From Pedobacter sp. BMA (GTDB taxonomy: Bacteria; Bacteroidota; Bacteroidia; Sphingobacteriales; Sphingobacteriaceae), in NCBI RefSeq assembly GCF_001027745.1, contig NZ_LECU01000002.1, forward strand, positions 62,001 to 126,000: DNA of 64,000 bases. The letters run 5' to 3'. A program made the translations under genes and the position numbers. How positions within the stretch are numbered: the stretch's first letter is position 1; each line of letters opens with the position of its first letter. Of the stretch, positions 26,324 through 34,725 are shown piece by piece. A model generated the notes under the pieces. The model was not told the origin of the DNA. It made no database searches and saw only the letters and a program-made list of their open reading frames with translations.

Positions 26324-28060
26324 ATGCAATCAATTGACCAATCAACACAGGCCACCATTAATCAATGGCTAAGTGGAAATTACGATGAGAAAACGAAGTC
26401 AGAAATCCAGGAATTAGTAGATAAAGATGCAACTACCGAACTTACAGACGCTTTTTACAGAAGCCTGGAGTTTGGAACCGGCGGTTTACGCGGTATTATG
26501 GGTGCAGGCTCTAACCGGATTAACAAATATACCATCGGAACAGCAACCCAGGGATTGGCAAATTACCTGAACAATAAATACCCTAATGAAAAAATCAGTG
26601 TTGCCATTGCACATGATAGCCGTAATAATTCTGATTACTTTGCTAAAATTACAGCCGATGTATTCTCTGCAAATGGAATCCATGTTTATTTTTTCGAAGA
26701 ATTAAGACCTACACCTGAATTATCTTTTGCTGTTCGCCATTTCGGTTGTAAAAGTGGGGTGATGTTAACTGCCTCACACAACCCAAAAGAATATAACGGT
26801 TATAAAGCCTATGGTGCCGATGGTGGTCAGTTTACTTCTCCAGACGATAAATTAGTAATTGACGAAGTAAATAAAATTAAAAGCATCGATGACGTTAAAT
26901 TCGACCGCGTTGATGCAAATGTGGAACTGATTGGCCAGGAGGTGGATAAACTTTATCTGGATGGTATTACTGCCCTTTCAATTTCTCCTGAAGCAATAAA
27001 AAGACAGCATGATCTTAAAATTGTATACTCTCCTATCCATGGTACTGGTATCACATTGGTTCCTAAAGCACTGGAGCAGTTTGGTTTCACCAACGTTACT
27101 GTTGTTGAAGAACAAAGTAAACCTGATGGTAATTTTCCAACAGTGGTTTATCCTAACCCCGAGGAAAAAGATGCTTTAACCCTGGCAATGAATAAAGCGA
27201 AAGAAATTGATGCTGATTTGGTGCTAGCTACCGACCCGGACGCTGACCGTGTGGGTATCGCCGTAAAAGATAATGCTGGTGAGTGGGTTCTGCTAAATGG
27301 CAACCAGACAGGAAGTTTATTAATTAACTATCTGTTATCTGCATGGCAGGAAAGTGGCAAACTAGATGGTAATCAGTTTATTGTTAAAACAATAGTAACC
27401 TCAAACCTGATCGAAGAAATTGCGAAGAAAAAGAACGTTACCTATTACAATACCTTAACAGGATTTAAATATATCGGACAGTTAATGACTGAGCTTGAAG
27501 GTAAAAAGTATTTCATCGGAGGTGGCGAAGAAAGTTATGGTTATCTCATCGGGGATTTAGTGCGCGATAAAGATGCTGTTGTTTCTGCTGCTTTTATTTC
27601 GGAAATGACTGCTTATTATAAAGATAAAGGCGCAAGTTTGTACAATGCTTTATTAGATATGTATGTAGAATATGGCATTTACAAAGAAGATCTGGTATCA
27701 CTTACCAAAAAGGGTAAATCTGGCGCAGAAGAAATTAAAGCCATGATGGTGAAATTCCGCGAGAATCCGCCAGCAACTTTAGGTGGCTCAAAAGTTTCGG
27801 TACTAAAGGATTATGAATTAGGTCAGGAAACGGATTTAGCTACTGGCAAAGTAACTAAACTGGATTATCCAACCTCTGATGTTTTGCAGTTTATTACAGA
27901 AGATGGTAGCATCGTGTCGGCACGTCCGAGTGGTACCGAACCCAAAATCAAATTTTACTGTAGCGTTAATGCCCCTTTATCCGATAGAGGAGATTTCGCG
28001 AAAGTTAATGATGAACTCGGTGAAAAAATAAAAACAGTAATGGCAGATTTGCAGGCATAG
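26324..28060 (+). CDS. Phospho-sugar mutase (phosphoglucomutase / phosphomannomutase)
   Basis: Interconverts hexose 1- and 6-phosphates. 578 residues, the long four-domain alpha-D-phosphohexomutase type. The phosphoserine Ser151 is in TASHNPKEYNGYK; the metal-binding loop is DPDADRVGIA; the sugar-binding loop is GGGEESYGYL; and the phosphate-binding loop RPSGTEPKIKFY is near the C-terminus. The length and GTGGLRG near residue 51 resemble the phosphoglucomutases of the PgcA type, but glucose and mannose specificity cannot be told apart here. It would supply glucose 1-phosphate or, with manC, mannose 1-phosphate. Confidence 0.92.
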   Translation: MQSIDQSTQATINQWLSGNYDEKTKSEIQELVDKDATTELTDAFYRSLEFGTGGLRGIMGAGSNRINKYTIGTATQGLANYLNNKYPNEKISVAIAHDSRNNSDYFAKITADVFSANGIHVYFFEELRPTPELSFAVRHFGCKSGVMLTASHNPKEYNGYKAYGADGGQFTSPDDKLVIDEVNKIKSIDDVKFDRVDANVELIGQEVDKLYLDGITALSISPEAIKRQHDLKIVYSPIHGTGITLVPKALEQFGFTNVTVVEEQSKPDGNFPTVVYPNPEEKDALTLAMNKAKEIDADLVLATDPDADRVGIAVKDNAGEWVLLNGNQTGSLLINYLLSAWQESGKLDGNQFIVKTIVTSNLIEEIAKKKNVTYYNTLTGFKYIGQLMTELEGKKYFIGGGEESYGYLIGDLVRDKDAVVSAAFISEMTAYYKDKGASLYNALLDMYVEYGIYKEDLVSLTKKGKSGAEEIKAMMVKFRENPPATLGGSKVSVLKDYELGQETDLATGKVTKLDYPTSDVLQFITEDGSIVSARPSGTEPKIKFYCSVNAPLSDRGDFAKVNDELGEKIKTVMADLQA

Positions 28061-28093
28061 TTAAGCCGAAGATTTGCATATCAAGAACATGCT

Positions 28094-28127
28094 AACCGGA
28101 TGCAGAACGCCTGCATCCGGTTTTTTT
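28094..28127 (+). terminator. Rho-independent terminator after the phosphohexomutase
   Basis: Perfect 12-pair stem AACCGGATGCAG (28094-28105) with CTGCATCCGGTT (28111-28122), a 5-base loop and seven T from 28121. Confidence 0.92.
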
Positions 28128-28226
28128 ATGATGGATAATTTACAATACCTAGTCAATTGAATCAGGGAATGAAAATTATTTTCTATGATTTAAAATCTAA
28201 GAATATGGGGCATTCTGGGTTTTTTC

Positions 28227-28257
28227 TTTGCAGCAATCAATTTCTTTAATACTTTTG
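28227..28257 (+). promoter_or_regulatory. Promoter of the copper-type cluster
   Basis: TTTG (28227-28230) and TACTTTTG (28250-28257) are separated by exactly 19 bases, a full Bacteroidota promoter. The ATG is only 11 bases beyond the -7 element, so the 5' leader should be about 5 bases or less. Confidence 0.8.
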
Positions 28258-28268
28258 CAGCAAATACA

Positions 28269-28640
28269 ATGTTCAAAAAGCTCCTGATATATTTATTAAT
28301 CATTTGCTCAGTTTCAAACGGAGCAATGCAATTGGTAGTATACTCAGGTTACAAAATGAATAAAGCATACATTACCAGTGTATTTTGTATCAATAAAGAA
28401 CATCCTGAATTGCATTGCGACGGGCAGTGTTTCCTCGCTAAAAAGCTAAAAGATTTAGAGTCGAAAAATAAACAAGCCCAGGAAAGTCTTAGACGTGTTG
28501 CAGAGGCTGAACCGAAATTTCAATCTTTAGCAGTCAACCATCAACTCCCATATTTTATCATTAAAACAGAAACGGGTTACCTGGAAAAACCAGTAAAAGA
28601 CCTTTCTGCATCTGTCTTTCATCCTCCGAAAACGGTTTAA
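28269..28640 (+). CDS. Small membrane-anchored or exported Cys-motif protein
   Basis: 123 residues with an N-terminal hydrophobic segment (about 5-22) that is either a signal peptide or an anchor. The mature part has the pattern C-x8-C-x3-C with nearby His residues (FCINKEHPELHCDGQCFLAKKL), which could bind a soft metal such as copper. The following region is a Lys/Glu-rich helix. I do not know its function; proteins of this shape are common in Bacteroidota near copper and haem genes. It has its own strong promoter and is first in line before the MbnP/MbnH pair. Confidence 0.65.
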   Translation: MFKKLLIYLLIICSVSNGAMQLVVYSGYKMNKAYITSVFCINKEHPELHCDGQCFLAKKLKDLESKNKQAQESLRRVAEAEPKFQSLAVNHQLPYFIIKTETGYLEKPVKDLSASVFHPPKTV

Positions 28641-28817
28641 GTAATTTTTCAAGCGACGGTTTTGCTGTCGAACAGTTTAGCTCGTTAAATATGATGCAAT
28701 TAAAGCATATTGTAGTTACTCGAAGCTGAGCAAAAACGATCTGTGCCGTTAATTCTTTCAAACCATAAGTTTTGACGTTGTACAGGCTTACTTTTTACTT
28801 ATCCAATTTTCGAAATA

Positions 28818-29588
28818 ATGAAATTATCACAATACCTCCTGGCATTGCTATGCCCTATTATTATGCTCTCATCATGCAAAAAAAATGATGATGCCGTCAC
28901 AGCCGACACTAAATCGAGTTTTACCATTGAGTTTGAACATCAGGTTAATGGCGCTGCGCTGTCCTTAAACACCACGAGATACAAAAATGCCAAAGGTGAA
29001 GATTTTAGTATCTCCACTTTTAAATATTATGTCAGTAATATCAAATTAACTAAAGCAGATGGCACAAGCTATTTAATACCAGAAAGCTATTTCCTGATTG
29101 ACGAATCAAAAAGCACATCAAAAACTATTACCCTTACTGATGTACCAACTGGTGATTATACCAGGATAGAATATACTATTGGCGTAGATTATGCACGCAA
29201 CTTTGCTGGTGCCCAAACAGGTGCTTTAGATCCCATCAACGGGATGTTCTGGACATGGAACAGCGGTTACATATTCGTTAAACTGGAAGGTACGTCGCCC
29301 CTTTCTACCGCAACCGGGAAAGCCTTAACGTTCCATATCGGAGGCGTTCTAGACCCAAATAATACCATTAGAACGTTCTCAGCCGAAATAAATGCGGCTA
29401 ACCCATTAAGGGTAAGGACCGACGCAAAACCTAACATGCACTTCATCGTAAACGCGGCTTCTTTGTTTACAGGGGTAACGGATATCAGTTTTGCAACCTT
29501 AAACTTCACAATGGGTGGTGCAAACTCAGTTGTTGTAGCAGACAATTACGCTAAAGGATTGTTTCGCCTGGATCATATTCATAACTAG
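28818..29588 (+). CDS. MbnP-like copper-binding lipoprotein
   Basis: 256-residue lipoprotein; the lipobox MLSSC puts the lipidated Cys at residue 20. The body matches the MbnP family: the N-terminal strand FTIEFEHQVNG (His41), a conserved ISTFKYYVSNI segment, the Trp-rich GMFWTWNSGYIFVKLEG (Trp145, Trp147) and TFHIGG (His173). In methanotrophs MbnP binds copper after its partner MbnH turns a Trp into kynurenine. The partner gene follows after one base, which strongly supports the call. The modified Trp in this homologue cannot be told from sequence; the WTW pair is the natural candidate. Confidence 0.8.
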   Translation: MKLSQYLLALLCPIIMLSSCKKNDDAVTADTKSSFTIEFEHQVNGAALSLNTTRYKNAKGEDFSISTFKYYVSNIKLTKADGTSYLIPESYFLIDESKSTSKTITLTDVPTGDYTRIEYTIGVDYARNFAGAQTGALDPINGMFWTWNSGYIFVKLEGTSPLSTATGKALTFHIGGVLDPNNTIRTFSAEINAANPLRVRTDAKPNMHFIVNAASLFTGVTDISFATLNFTMGGANSVVVADNYAKGLFRLDHIHN

Positions 29589-29589
29589 T

Positions 29590-30624
29590 ATGCCAAAGAA
29601 ATCAATCGTTTTTGCAATGCTTATTCTAAGCATTGCATTAATGTATGCCTGCAGCAAAAATGATGATGATGCAATTGCCGGAGAAACACTGGTTAAGTTT
29701 ACCATTCCATCTAATTTTCCAGCCCCCGCATACAATTTCGAAGACAATATACTAACTAATGCTGGTTTTACTTTAGGTAAAAAGTTGTTTTACGATGCCA
29801 GGCTCTCTGCTGATAAAAGTGTTTCCTGTGGTAGCTGCCATCAGCAATTTGCCGCATTTGCCAATCTCGACCACAAGGTTAGTCACGGCGTAAACAACTG
29901 CCAGGGCAAACGAAATGCGCCTCCACTCTTTAATCTGGTCTGGCAGAAAGCTTTTTTTTGGGATGGAGGTGTTAAGAATATCGAAACTTCACCTCTCAAC
30001 GCCATCACCGATACTTGTGAGATGGGTACCGATATTGCAACGATAATTGCTTTTTTGAAAAATACTGCTCCATATCCTGAGTTATTCAGAAAGGCTTTTG
30101 GCACTGCAGAAATCAATTCGCAATTACTGCTGAAGTCAATTACCCAATTTACAGCTGTGTTAGTATCGGGGAATTCAAAGTATGATAAGGTAATACGTAA
30201 TGAAGGAGCTGCATTTACAGCTACTGAGTTGGCTGGTTATAATCTTTTTAAAGAAAAGTGCTCCTCCTGCCACACTGAGCCTTTGTTTACCGACTTCTCT
30301 TACCGGAGTAACGGACTTGACCTGGTGAGTAATGATGAAGGTCGGGCAAATATTACAGGCTTAAGTGCTGATTTAGGGACATTTCGTGTTCCGACTTTGC
30401 GGAATATTGAATACACTTTCCCTTACATGCACGATGGACGCTTTTACAGTCTGGACGAAGTATTAGAGCATTATAACTCCGGCGTTAAACAAGCTAAGAA
30501 TTTAGATGAAAAGCTTAAAGGTGGTATCGCTTTAAGTGCCGCTGAAAAAGAACAAATCAAAGCATTTCTAAAAACATTAACAGACAATGAATTTATCAAA
30601 AACACTTTTTATAGCGAATCGTAA
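29590..30624 (+). CDS. MbnH-like di-haem enzyme (cytochrome c peroxidase / MauG superfamily)
   Basis: 344-residue lipoprotein with lipidated Cys21 (LMYAC). Two haem c sites are present, Cys80-x2-Cys83-His84 (SCGSCH) and Cys224-x2-Cys227-His228 (KCSSCH), as in bacterial di-haem peroxidases. The family segments GKKLFYDARLSADKSVSC and the C-terminal YTFPYMHDGRFYSLDEVLEHYN are conserved. Because it directly follows an MbnP gene, it is best read as MbnH, which makes a high-valent di-haem state and oxidises a Trp of MbnP, rather than as a hydrogen peroxide scavenger. Its end overlaps the next gene by 38 bases. Confidence 0.82.
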   Translation: MPKKSIVFAMLILSIALMYACSKNDDDAIAGETLVKFTIPSNFPAPAYNFEDNILTNAGFTLGKKLFYDARLSADKSVSCGSCHQQFAAFANLDHKVSHGVNNCQGKRNAPPLFNLVWQKAFFWDGGVKNIETSPLNAITDTCEMGTDIATIIAFLKNTAPYPELFRKAFGTAEINSQLLLKSITQFTAVLVSGNSKYDKVIRNEGAAFTATELAGYNLFKEKCSSCHTEPLFTDFSYRSNGLDLVSNDEGRANITGLSADLGTFRVPTLRNIEYTFPYMHDGRFYSLDEVLEHYNSGVKQAKNLDEKLKGGIALSAAEKEQIKAFLKTLTDNEFIKNTFYSES

Positions 30625-31564
30625 GCTATTAGCTATCGCATTCCTTTTTTTTAGCACCAATATTTTCGCCTGCGATATTTGCGGTTGTTTTATGGGTATT
30701 ACGCCATACTATAATAGGAACAGTATTAGTTTGTTATATCGGTATCGCTCATTTAATGGTTACGATGGACAATCTCATTCGTTGTTCCCGAATGGTGGAA
30801 ATTTCTTTATTCCTGCACGTAGCCAGAATAACCCCATCACTAATCATGCTGGTAATCCTTCCGATTACGAATTATATCGCTCAGTTGAAGTTAGAGGCAA
30901 GTATTTTATCAATAACAGACTTGAAATAAACGCCATTTTACCTTATGTTTCAAATAGCGAGCGGTATAATGGCTATACCTCGTCTATTTCCGGAGTGGGT
31001 GACGTAAACATCTATGCAGGGTACCATCTGTTACAAAAGCTGGAGAGTAACTTTAAGCAACAACTAGTTGCAGGTGCAGGAATTAAACTTCCAACAGGAA
31101 AAAACGATCTGAAAAATAACGAGGGTATCCGTTATTCATCACTTATGCAGGGCGGTACAGGTAGCACTGATGGATTTGTTTACCTGAATTATATGGTTGG
31201 CATAGGCAAGTTTGGCGCAAGCCTTAATACTTCATATAAAGTAATCGGAACAAATAGCCGTAATGAAGGTATAGCCAACAGTACTACCAGTTTTCTGAAT
31301 GTATTTTATACGCAAAGAATTGGGGAAGATATACAGGCAATGCCATCGGCCCAGTTTTTTTACGAATATTCAGGGGGAGAGAAATATAATGGCGTAAAAA
31401 CAGGTGAGCATGTGATGAATAATTTAATGGGTGGTGTTGGTGCAGATATCTATTATAAAAATGTTGCCCTCAATGCAGGAATACAGAAAAATATTTGGGA
31501 AGCAGAAACAGACCATCCAATGAGTGCAGGAAAGGTTTATGTTGGAATGACTTATAATTTTTAA
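30587..31564 (+). CDS. Outer-membrane beta-barrel (transporter-like) protein
   Basis: 325 residues. A signal peptide (about 1-28, with AIAFLFFSTNIFA) is followed at once by the Cys-rich motif CDICGCFMGITP, then alternating beta-strands that suit a small porin of the phenol-degradation MetA-type/transporter family, ending in Phe (GMTYNF). The start lies 38 bases inside the preceding gene; no later start would keep the signal peptide. The N-terminal CxxCxC of the mature protein could bind a metal ion at the periplasmic face. The role is likely in copper passage across the outer membrane, but this is inferred from the neighbours. Confidence 0.65.
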   Translation: MNLSKTLFIANRKLLAIAFLFFSTNIFACDICGCFMGITPYYNRNSISLLYRYRSFNGYDGQSHSLFPNGGNFFIPARSQNNPITNHAGNPSDYELYRSVEVRGKYFINNRLEINAILPYVSNSERYNGYTSSISGVGDVNIYAGYHLLQKLESNFKQQLVAGAGIKLPTGKNDLKNNEGIRYSSLMQGGTGSTDGFVYLNYMVGIGKFGASLNTSYKVIGTNSRNEGIANSTTSFLNVFYTQRIGEDIQAMPSAQFFYEYSGGEKYNGVKTGEHVMNNLMGGVGADIYYKNVALNAGIQKNIWEAETDHPMSAGKVYVGMTYNF

Positions 31565-31575
31565 AATCTATAATA

Positions 31576-32025
31576 ATGAAGAGAATATTAATACTGGCAA
31601 TCGCCATTAGTGCGCTAATTCATAGCGGATGTAATACTGACCCTGATTCAAATGCAATTAAAAAAGAAGTACTTAACATTCACGATAAATTGATGATGGA
31701 CGGAGAGAAAGTTGTGAAAAACCGGATTAAGCTGGATTCGGTATTGAAATCAGATCAACTTAATTCCTTATCAGATGCTAAGCGAATTACATTGCTGATT
31801 ACACGTTTAAATGCAGCTGATGAAAATATGATGGACTGGATGCATTTTTTTAAGGATGACTTCAAGGGTAAAAGTGAACAAGAAGCCCTGGCGTACTACA
31901 AATCTGAGATGCTGAAAATAAGAGCTGTAGAAGATGAATATATCAGGATTATCAGAGAATCAGATTCAGTGCTTAAGGCTCATCATGTGTCGCCATCAGC
32001 GAAAATGGAACATCATAAAAACTAA
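31576..32025 (+). CDS. Helical lipoprotein of unknown function
   Basis: 149-residue lipoprotein; lipobox IHSGC puts the lipidated Cys at residue 19. The rest is predicted mostly helical, with heptad-like spacing and Met/His clusters (KLMMDG, ENMMDWMHFF, KMEHHKN at the end) that would suit Cu(I) or Cu(II) binding. Similar Bacteroidota proteins are often labelled 'viral A-type inclusion protein', a name without functional meaning. It follows the barrel gene by 11 bases and is surely in the same operon. Confidence 0.6.
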   Translation: MKRILILAIAISALIHSGCNTDPDSNAIKKEVLNIHDKLMMDGEKVVKNRIKLDSVLKSDQLNSLSDAKRITLLITRLNAADENMMDWMHFFKDDFKGKSEQEALAYYKSEMLKIRAVEDEYIRIIRESDSVLKAHHVSPSAKMEHHKN

Positions 32026-32090
32026 ATTTATACGCTTTAAATTCCGTCCTCCATCACAGAGGTTGTATATTTACACTTTAATAAAATATC

Positions 32091-32741
32091 ATGAATAAAA
32101 TTGTTTTTTCAATATCAGTTTGCTTATCAGCTGCTGTCATATTTTCATCTTGTCAGCAAGATAAGAAATTACCCTTTTACGGAGAACGCCATGCTGAAAC
32201 TGTTAGAGATGCTTCGGGGGCTGAAAAGATTGATACGGTTTATCAAACCATTCCCAATTGGTCGTTTCTAAATCAGGATAGTGTTGTGACTACCAATACA
32301 GTAACAGATGGTAAAGTTTATGTTGCTGATTTTTTCTTTACGTCTTGCACAACCATCTGCCCTACTATGCACCGCAATTTAATGACGGTTTATAATGACT
32401 TCAAAAGTAATCCCGATGTGATGTTTATCTCACATACCATCGATTTTAAATATGATAAGCCATCAGCCCTTAAAAAATATGCCCGGAAATTAGGCGTAGA
32501 TGGACCTAAATGGCAGTTCCTTTATGGAAGTAAAGACAGTGTTTATACACTTGCAGAAAAAAACTATCTCGTTGCTGTTGGAGAAGACAGTACAGCAAAG
32601 GACGGTTACATACATCAGGGTTATCTGGTTTTAATCGACAAAGACAGGCGCATCCGCGGTGCTTACGATGGCACCAAAGAAGATCAGGTTGAACAGTTAA
32701 AGAAAGATATTCCACTACTATTGGCGGAATATAAAAAATAA
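32091..32741 (+). CDS. SCO1/SenC family copper-binding thioredoxin-like lipoprotein
   Basis: 216-residue lipoprotein (lipidated Cys21 in FSSC). The thioredoxin fold carries the SCO copper site: Cys86-x3-Cys90-Pro (SCTTICP) and the downstream His175 (GYIHQGYLV). SCO proteins deliver copper to, or reduce, the CuA site of cytochrome oxidase in the periplasm. No oxidase gene is in the window, so here it may serve another target. It follows the helical lipoprotein by 65 bases and is part of the copper-type cluster. Confidence 0.9.
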   Translation: MNKIVFSISVCLSAAVIFSSCQQDKKLPFYGERHAETVRDASGAEKIDTVYQTIPNWSFLNQDSVVTTNTVTDGKVYVADFFFTSCTTICPTMHRNLMTVYNDFKSNPDVMFISHTIDFKYDKPSALKKYARKLGVDGPKWQFLYGSKDSVYTLAEKNYLVAVGEDSTAKDGYIHQGYLVLIDKDRRIRGAYDGTKEDQVEQLKKDIPLLLAEYKK

Positions 32742-32745
32742 TATA

Positions 32746-32826
32746 TTTTGTAACGGAGACACAGATTGTACTTGGATTAAAGTGTATATTTTTCCGCTGT
32801 CTCTGATGTTTCCGTTGCAATACAAA
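32746..32826. repeat. Imperfect inverted repeat between SCO and cytochrome c genes
   Basis: Left arm TTTTGTAACGGAGACACAGA (32746-32765) and right arm 32797-32826 (CTCTGATGTTTCCGTT...TACAAA) are complementary with two gaps. It fills most of the gap and could attenuate transcription or be a degenerate repeat element. Confidence 0.4.
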
Positions 32827-32837
32827 CCACAAATTAC

Positions 32838-33260
32838 ATGCGTAAGTATATCATCAATTCTCTTTCTCTACTTTCTATTCTCGCGATTGTTATTTCCTGC
32901 CAGAATCAGGAAACAATTGATCTGCAAAACTATATGTCTAATGGCAAAGATATCTATATCGCCAGGTGTCAGAATTGTCACGGTAAAAATGGAGAAGGAT
33001 TGGGTGAACTCGCACCTCCGTTAACGGATTCCATTTTTCTGAAAACTAACAAAAGCCGTTTAGCTTGTATGATTAGAAACGGGGCAAATGAAAGTCTTTT
33101 AATTAGCGGTAAAACATATAAAGAAAAAATGCCAGCTTTTCCGGAATTAGCCGATATTGATGTTGCTCAGGTAATGGTGTTCATCACGAACTCTTTTGGT
33201 AACAACCAAGGCTTTGTACCTTACAAAGAAGTATCTGTCCAGTTGCAAAGTTGTAGATAG
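32838..33260 (+). CDS. Mono-haem cytochrome c lipoprotein
   Basis: 140-residue lipoprotein (lipidated Cys21 in VISC). One haem c site, Cys44-x2-Cys47-His48 (RCQNCHGKNGEGLGELAPPL), with the usual Gly-rich turn after it; the Met of KMPAFPEL is the probable sixth ligand. It is a small class I cytochrome and would pass electrons in the periplasm, possibly to or from the MbnH-like enzyme or SCO in the same cluster. It is the last gene of the block; rnpB follows. Confidence 0.88.
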   Translation: MRKYIINSLSLLSILAIVISCQNQETIDLQNYMSNGKDIYIARCQNCHGKNGEGLGELAPPLTDSIFLKTNKSRLACMIRNGANESLLISGKTYKEKMPAFPELADIDVAQVMVFITNSFGNNQGFVPYKEVSVQLQSCR

Positions 33261-33320
33261 ATTCAAAAACTTTGCATTTCTAATAGCTTTTTGATTTAAA
33301 AAAGTCATATTTGCACGAAA

Positions 33321-33700
33321 ATGCAGGTTGTTCTATCGCTGTTTCGGGTAAAACCGGAAGAGAGGAAAGTCCGGGCAACGCAGGGCATCCCGCTTTCTAA
33401 CGGAAAGGGATTGAGGAATGAAAACCTGAATCACGGATTAGTGCAACAGAAAATATACCGTCCTGGGTTTAGTAGGGATAAGGGTGAAAACGTGTGGTAA
33501 GAGCGCACGAGCATCGCAGGTGACTGCGGTGGTTTGTAAACCCCGGGAGTTGAAAGACCAAATAGGCTAACGCATGTAGGGCTGCCCGTCCGATGTTAGT
33601 GGGTAGGTCGTTAGAGGTAAACGGCAACGTTTACAGTGGATAAATGATAGAAATCTTAAGAAATTAAGAAACAGAACCCGGCTTATAGACCTGCATTTTT
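33321..33700 (+). ncRNA. rnpB: RNase P RNA (type A)
   Basis: Catalytic RNA of ribonuclease P, which trims tRNA 5' ends. Conserved elements are seen in order: the P1 helix ATGCAGGT (33321-33328) with ACCTGCAT (33689-33696); the 5' conserved block GAGGAAAGTCCGGG (33362-33375); the mid-region GCAACAGAAAATATACCG; and the 3' block ACAGAACCCGGCTTATAG (33671-33688) that forms P4 with the 5' block. Six T follow P1, so the P1 region also works as the terminator. The 3' end abuts the stop codon of the convergent ppk2. A weak -7 element CATATTTG lies at 33306-33313. Confidence 0.95.
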
Positions 33701-34579
33701 TTATTCTCCCAATAACGCCAGCTTTGTTTCGCTCAGCTTGGCCTGTTCTGCTTCATCCAGTATGGGGTATTGTATTTTTAACTGTTTCATTCTATCTTCT
33801 ATGATTTCGCTGATAGCTAGTCGGGCAAACCACTTTTTATCTGCCGGAATAATGTGCCAGGGGGCATCTTTGGTACTGGTTTCATTAATAGCATCTTCAT
33901 ATGCATTCATATAATCATTCCATAATGCACGCTCCTTTATGTCTCCCGATGAAAACTTCCAGTTTTTTGAAGGGTCTTCGATTCTTTCCAGAAACCTTTT
34001 CTTCTGTTCCTCTTTACTTACATTTAGAAAAAACTTTAGAATAACTGTCCCATTGGCAGTCAAATGTTCTTCAAAGTTTCTGATGCTTTCGTAGCGCTTT
34101 TTCCAGAATGCCTTATTCACTTTTTTTACATCATCGATATTAGGAATGTTTTCGCTTAGAATATATTCAGGATGAACTTTGCATACCAGCACATTTTCAT
34201 AATGAGACCGGTTATGAATGCCAATCCTGCCGCTTTCAGGTAAAGCTCTGTAATGTCGCCACAAAAAATCGTGCTTGTATTCTTCTGATGTGGGTGTTTT
34301 AAAACTAAAAACCTGGCATCCCTGCGGATTTAAGCCACTCATAACATGTTCAATAGCGCTGTCTTTACCGGCTGCATCCATAGCCTGAAAAATAATTAAC
34401 AGCGAACGTGTTCCTGAAGCGTATAGCTTTTCCTGCAAGTGATTAATTTCAATTTTCGACTTCACCAAAGCATCTTTAGCCTTTTCTTTGGTGTATCCGC
34501 CCGTAAAATCAGTTTTATTATTCTTCAGCAGGAATTTCTTTCCGCCATTTACGATTAAGTCTTTAAATTCGTTTTTCAT
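33701..34579 (-). CDS. Polyphosphate kinase 2 family protein (polyP:nucleotide phosphotransferase)
   Basis: Uses polyphosphate to phosphorylate nucleotides (class I: NDP to NTP; class II: NMP to NDP; class III: both). 292 residues, one P-loop kinase domain. Walker A is MDAAGKDS (67-74), with a conserved Asp right after the Lys; the Walker B/lid region has GRIGIHNRSHYENVLV and the basic lid KKRYESIRNFE. The class cannot be told with confidence. It is convergent with rnpB and divergent from the PBP1A gene. Other polyphosphate genes lie at 53.9 and 61.6-64 kb. Confidence 0.92.
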   Translation of the reverse strand: MKNEFKDLIVNGGKKFLLKNNKTDFTGGYTKEKAKDALVKSKIEINHLQEKLYASGTRSLLIIFQAMDAAGKDSAIEHVMSGLNPQGCQVFSFKTPTSEEYKHDFLWRHYRALPESGRIGIHNRSHYENVLVCKVHPEYILSENIPNIDDVKKVNKAFWKKRYESIRNFEEHLTANGTVILKFFLNVSKEEQKKRFLERIEDPSKNWKFSSGDIKERALWNDYMNAYEDAINETSTKDAPWHIIPADKKWFARLAISEIIEDRMKQLKIQYPILDEAEQAKLSETKLALLGE

Positions 34580-34725
34580 ACAAAGGGAACAGTTATAATG
34601 GTTGTCTTAGGTCCTGTTGTCAATAAATATAGAACAAAAAATAGTATATTAAATACGCTGATTTGCATGTATAGTTTTTTATATTTAACCTTTTCAGCAT
34701 TTACCCAAATATCATCTTACGCATT

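Noticed and set aside
26143..26358. Minus-strand open frame of 71 codons across the phosphohexomutase start
   Set aside because: It overlaps the 5' end of a certain gene, has no recognisable features, and the leader region of the mutase explains the space.
28061..28817. Methanobactin precursor or biosynthesis genes near the MbnP/MbnH pair
   Set aside because: I looked through the upstream gaps for a short Cys-containing peptide and for MbnB/MbnC-like genes and saw none; the 123-residue Cys-motif protein is not precursor-like.
32782..33024. 80-codon plus-strand frame overlapping the cytochrome c start
   Set aside because: The cytochrome c frame has a lipobox and a haem motif; this one has neither.
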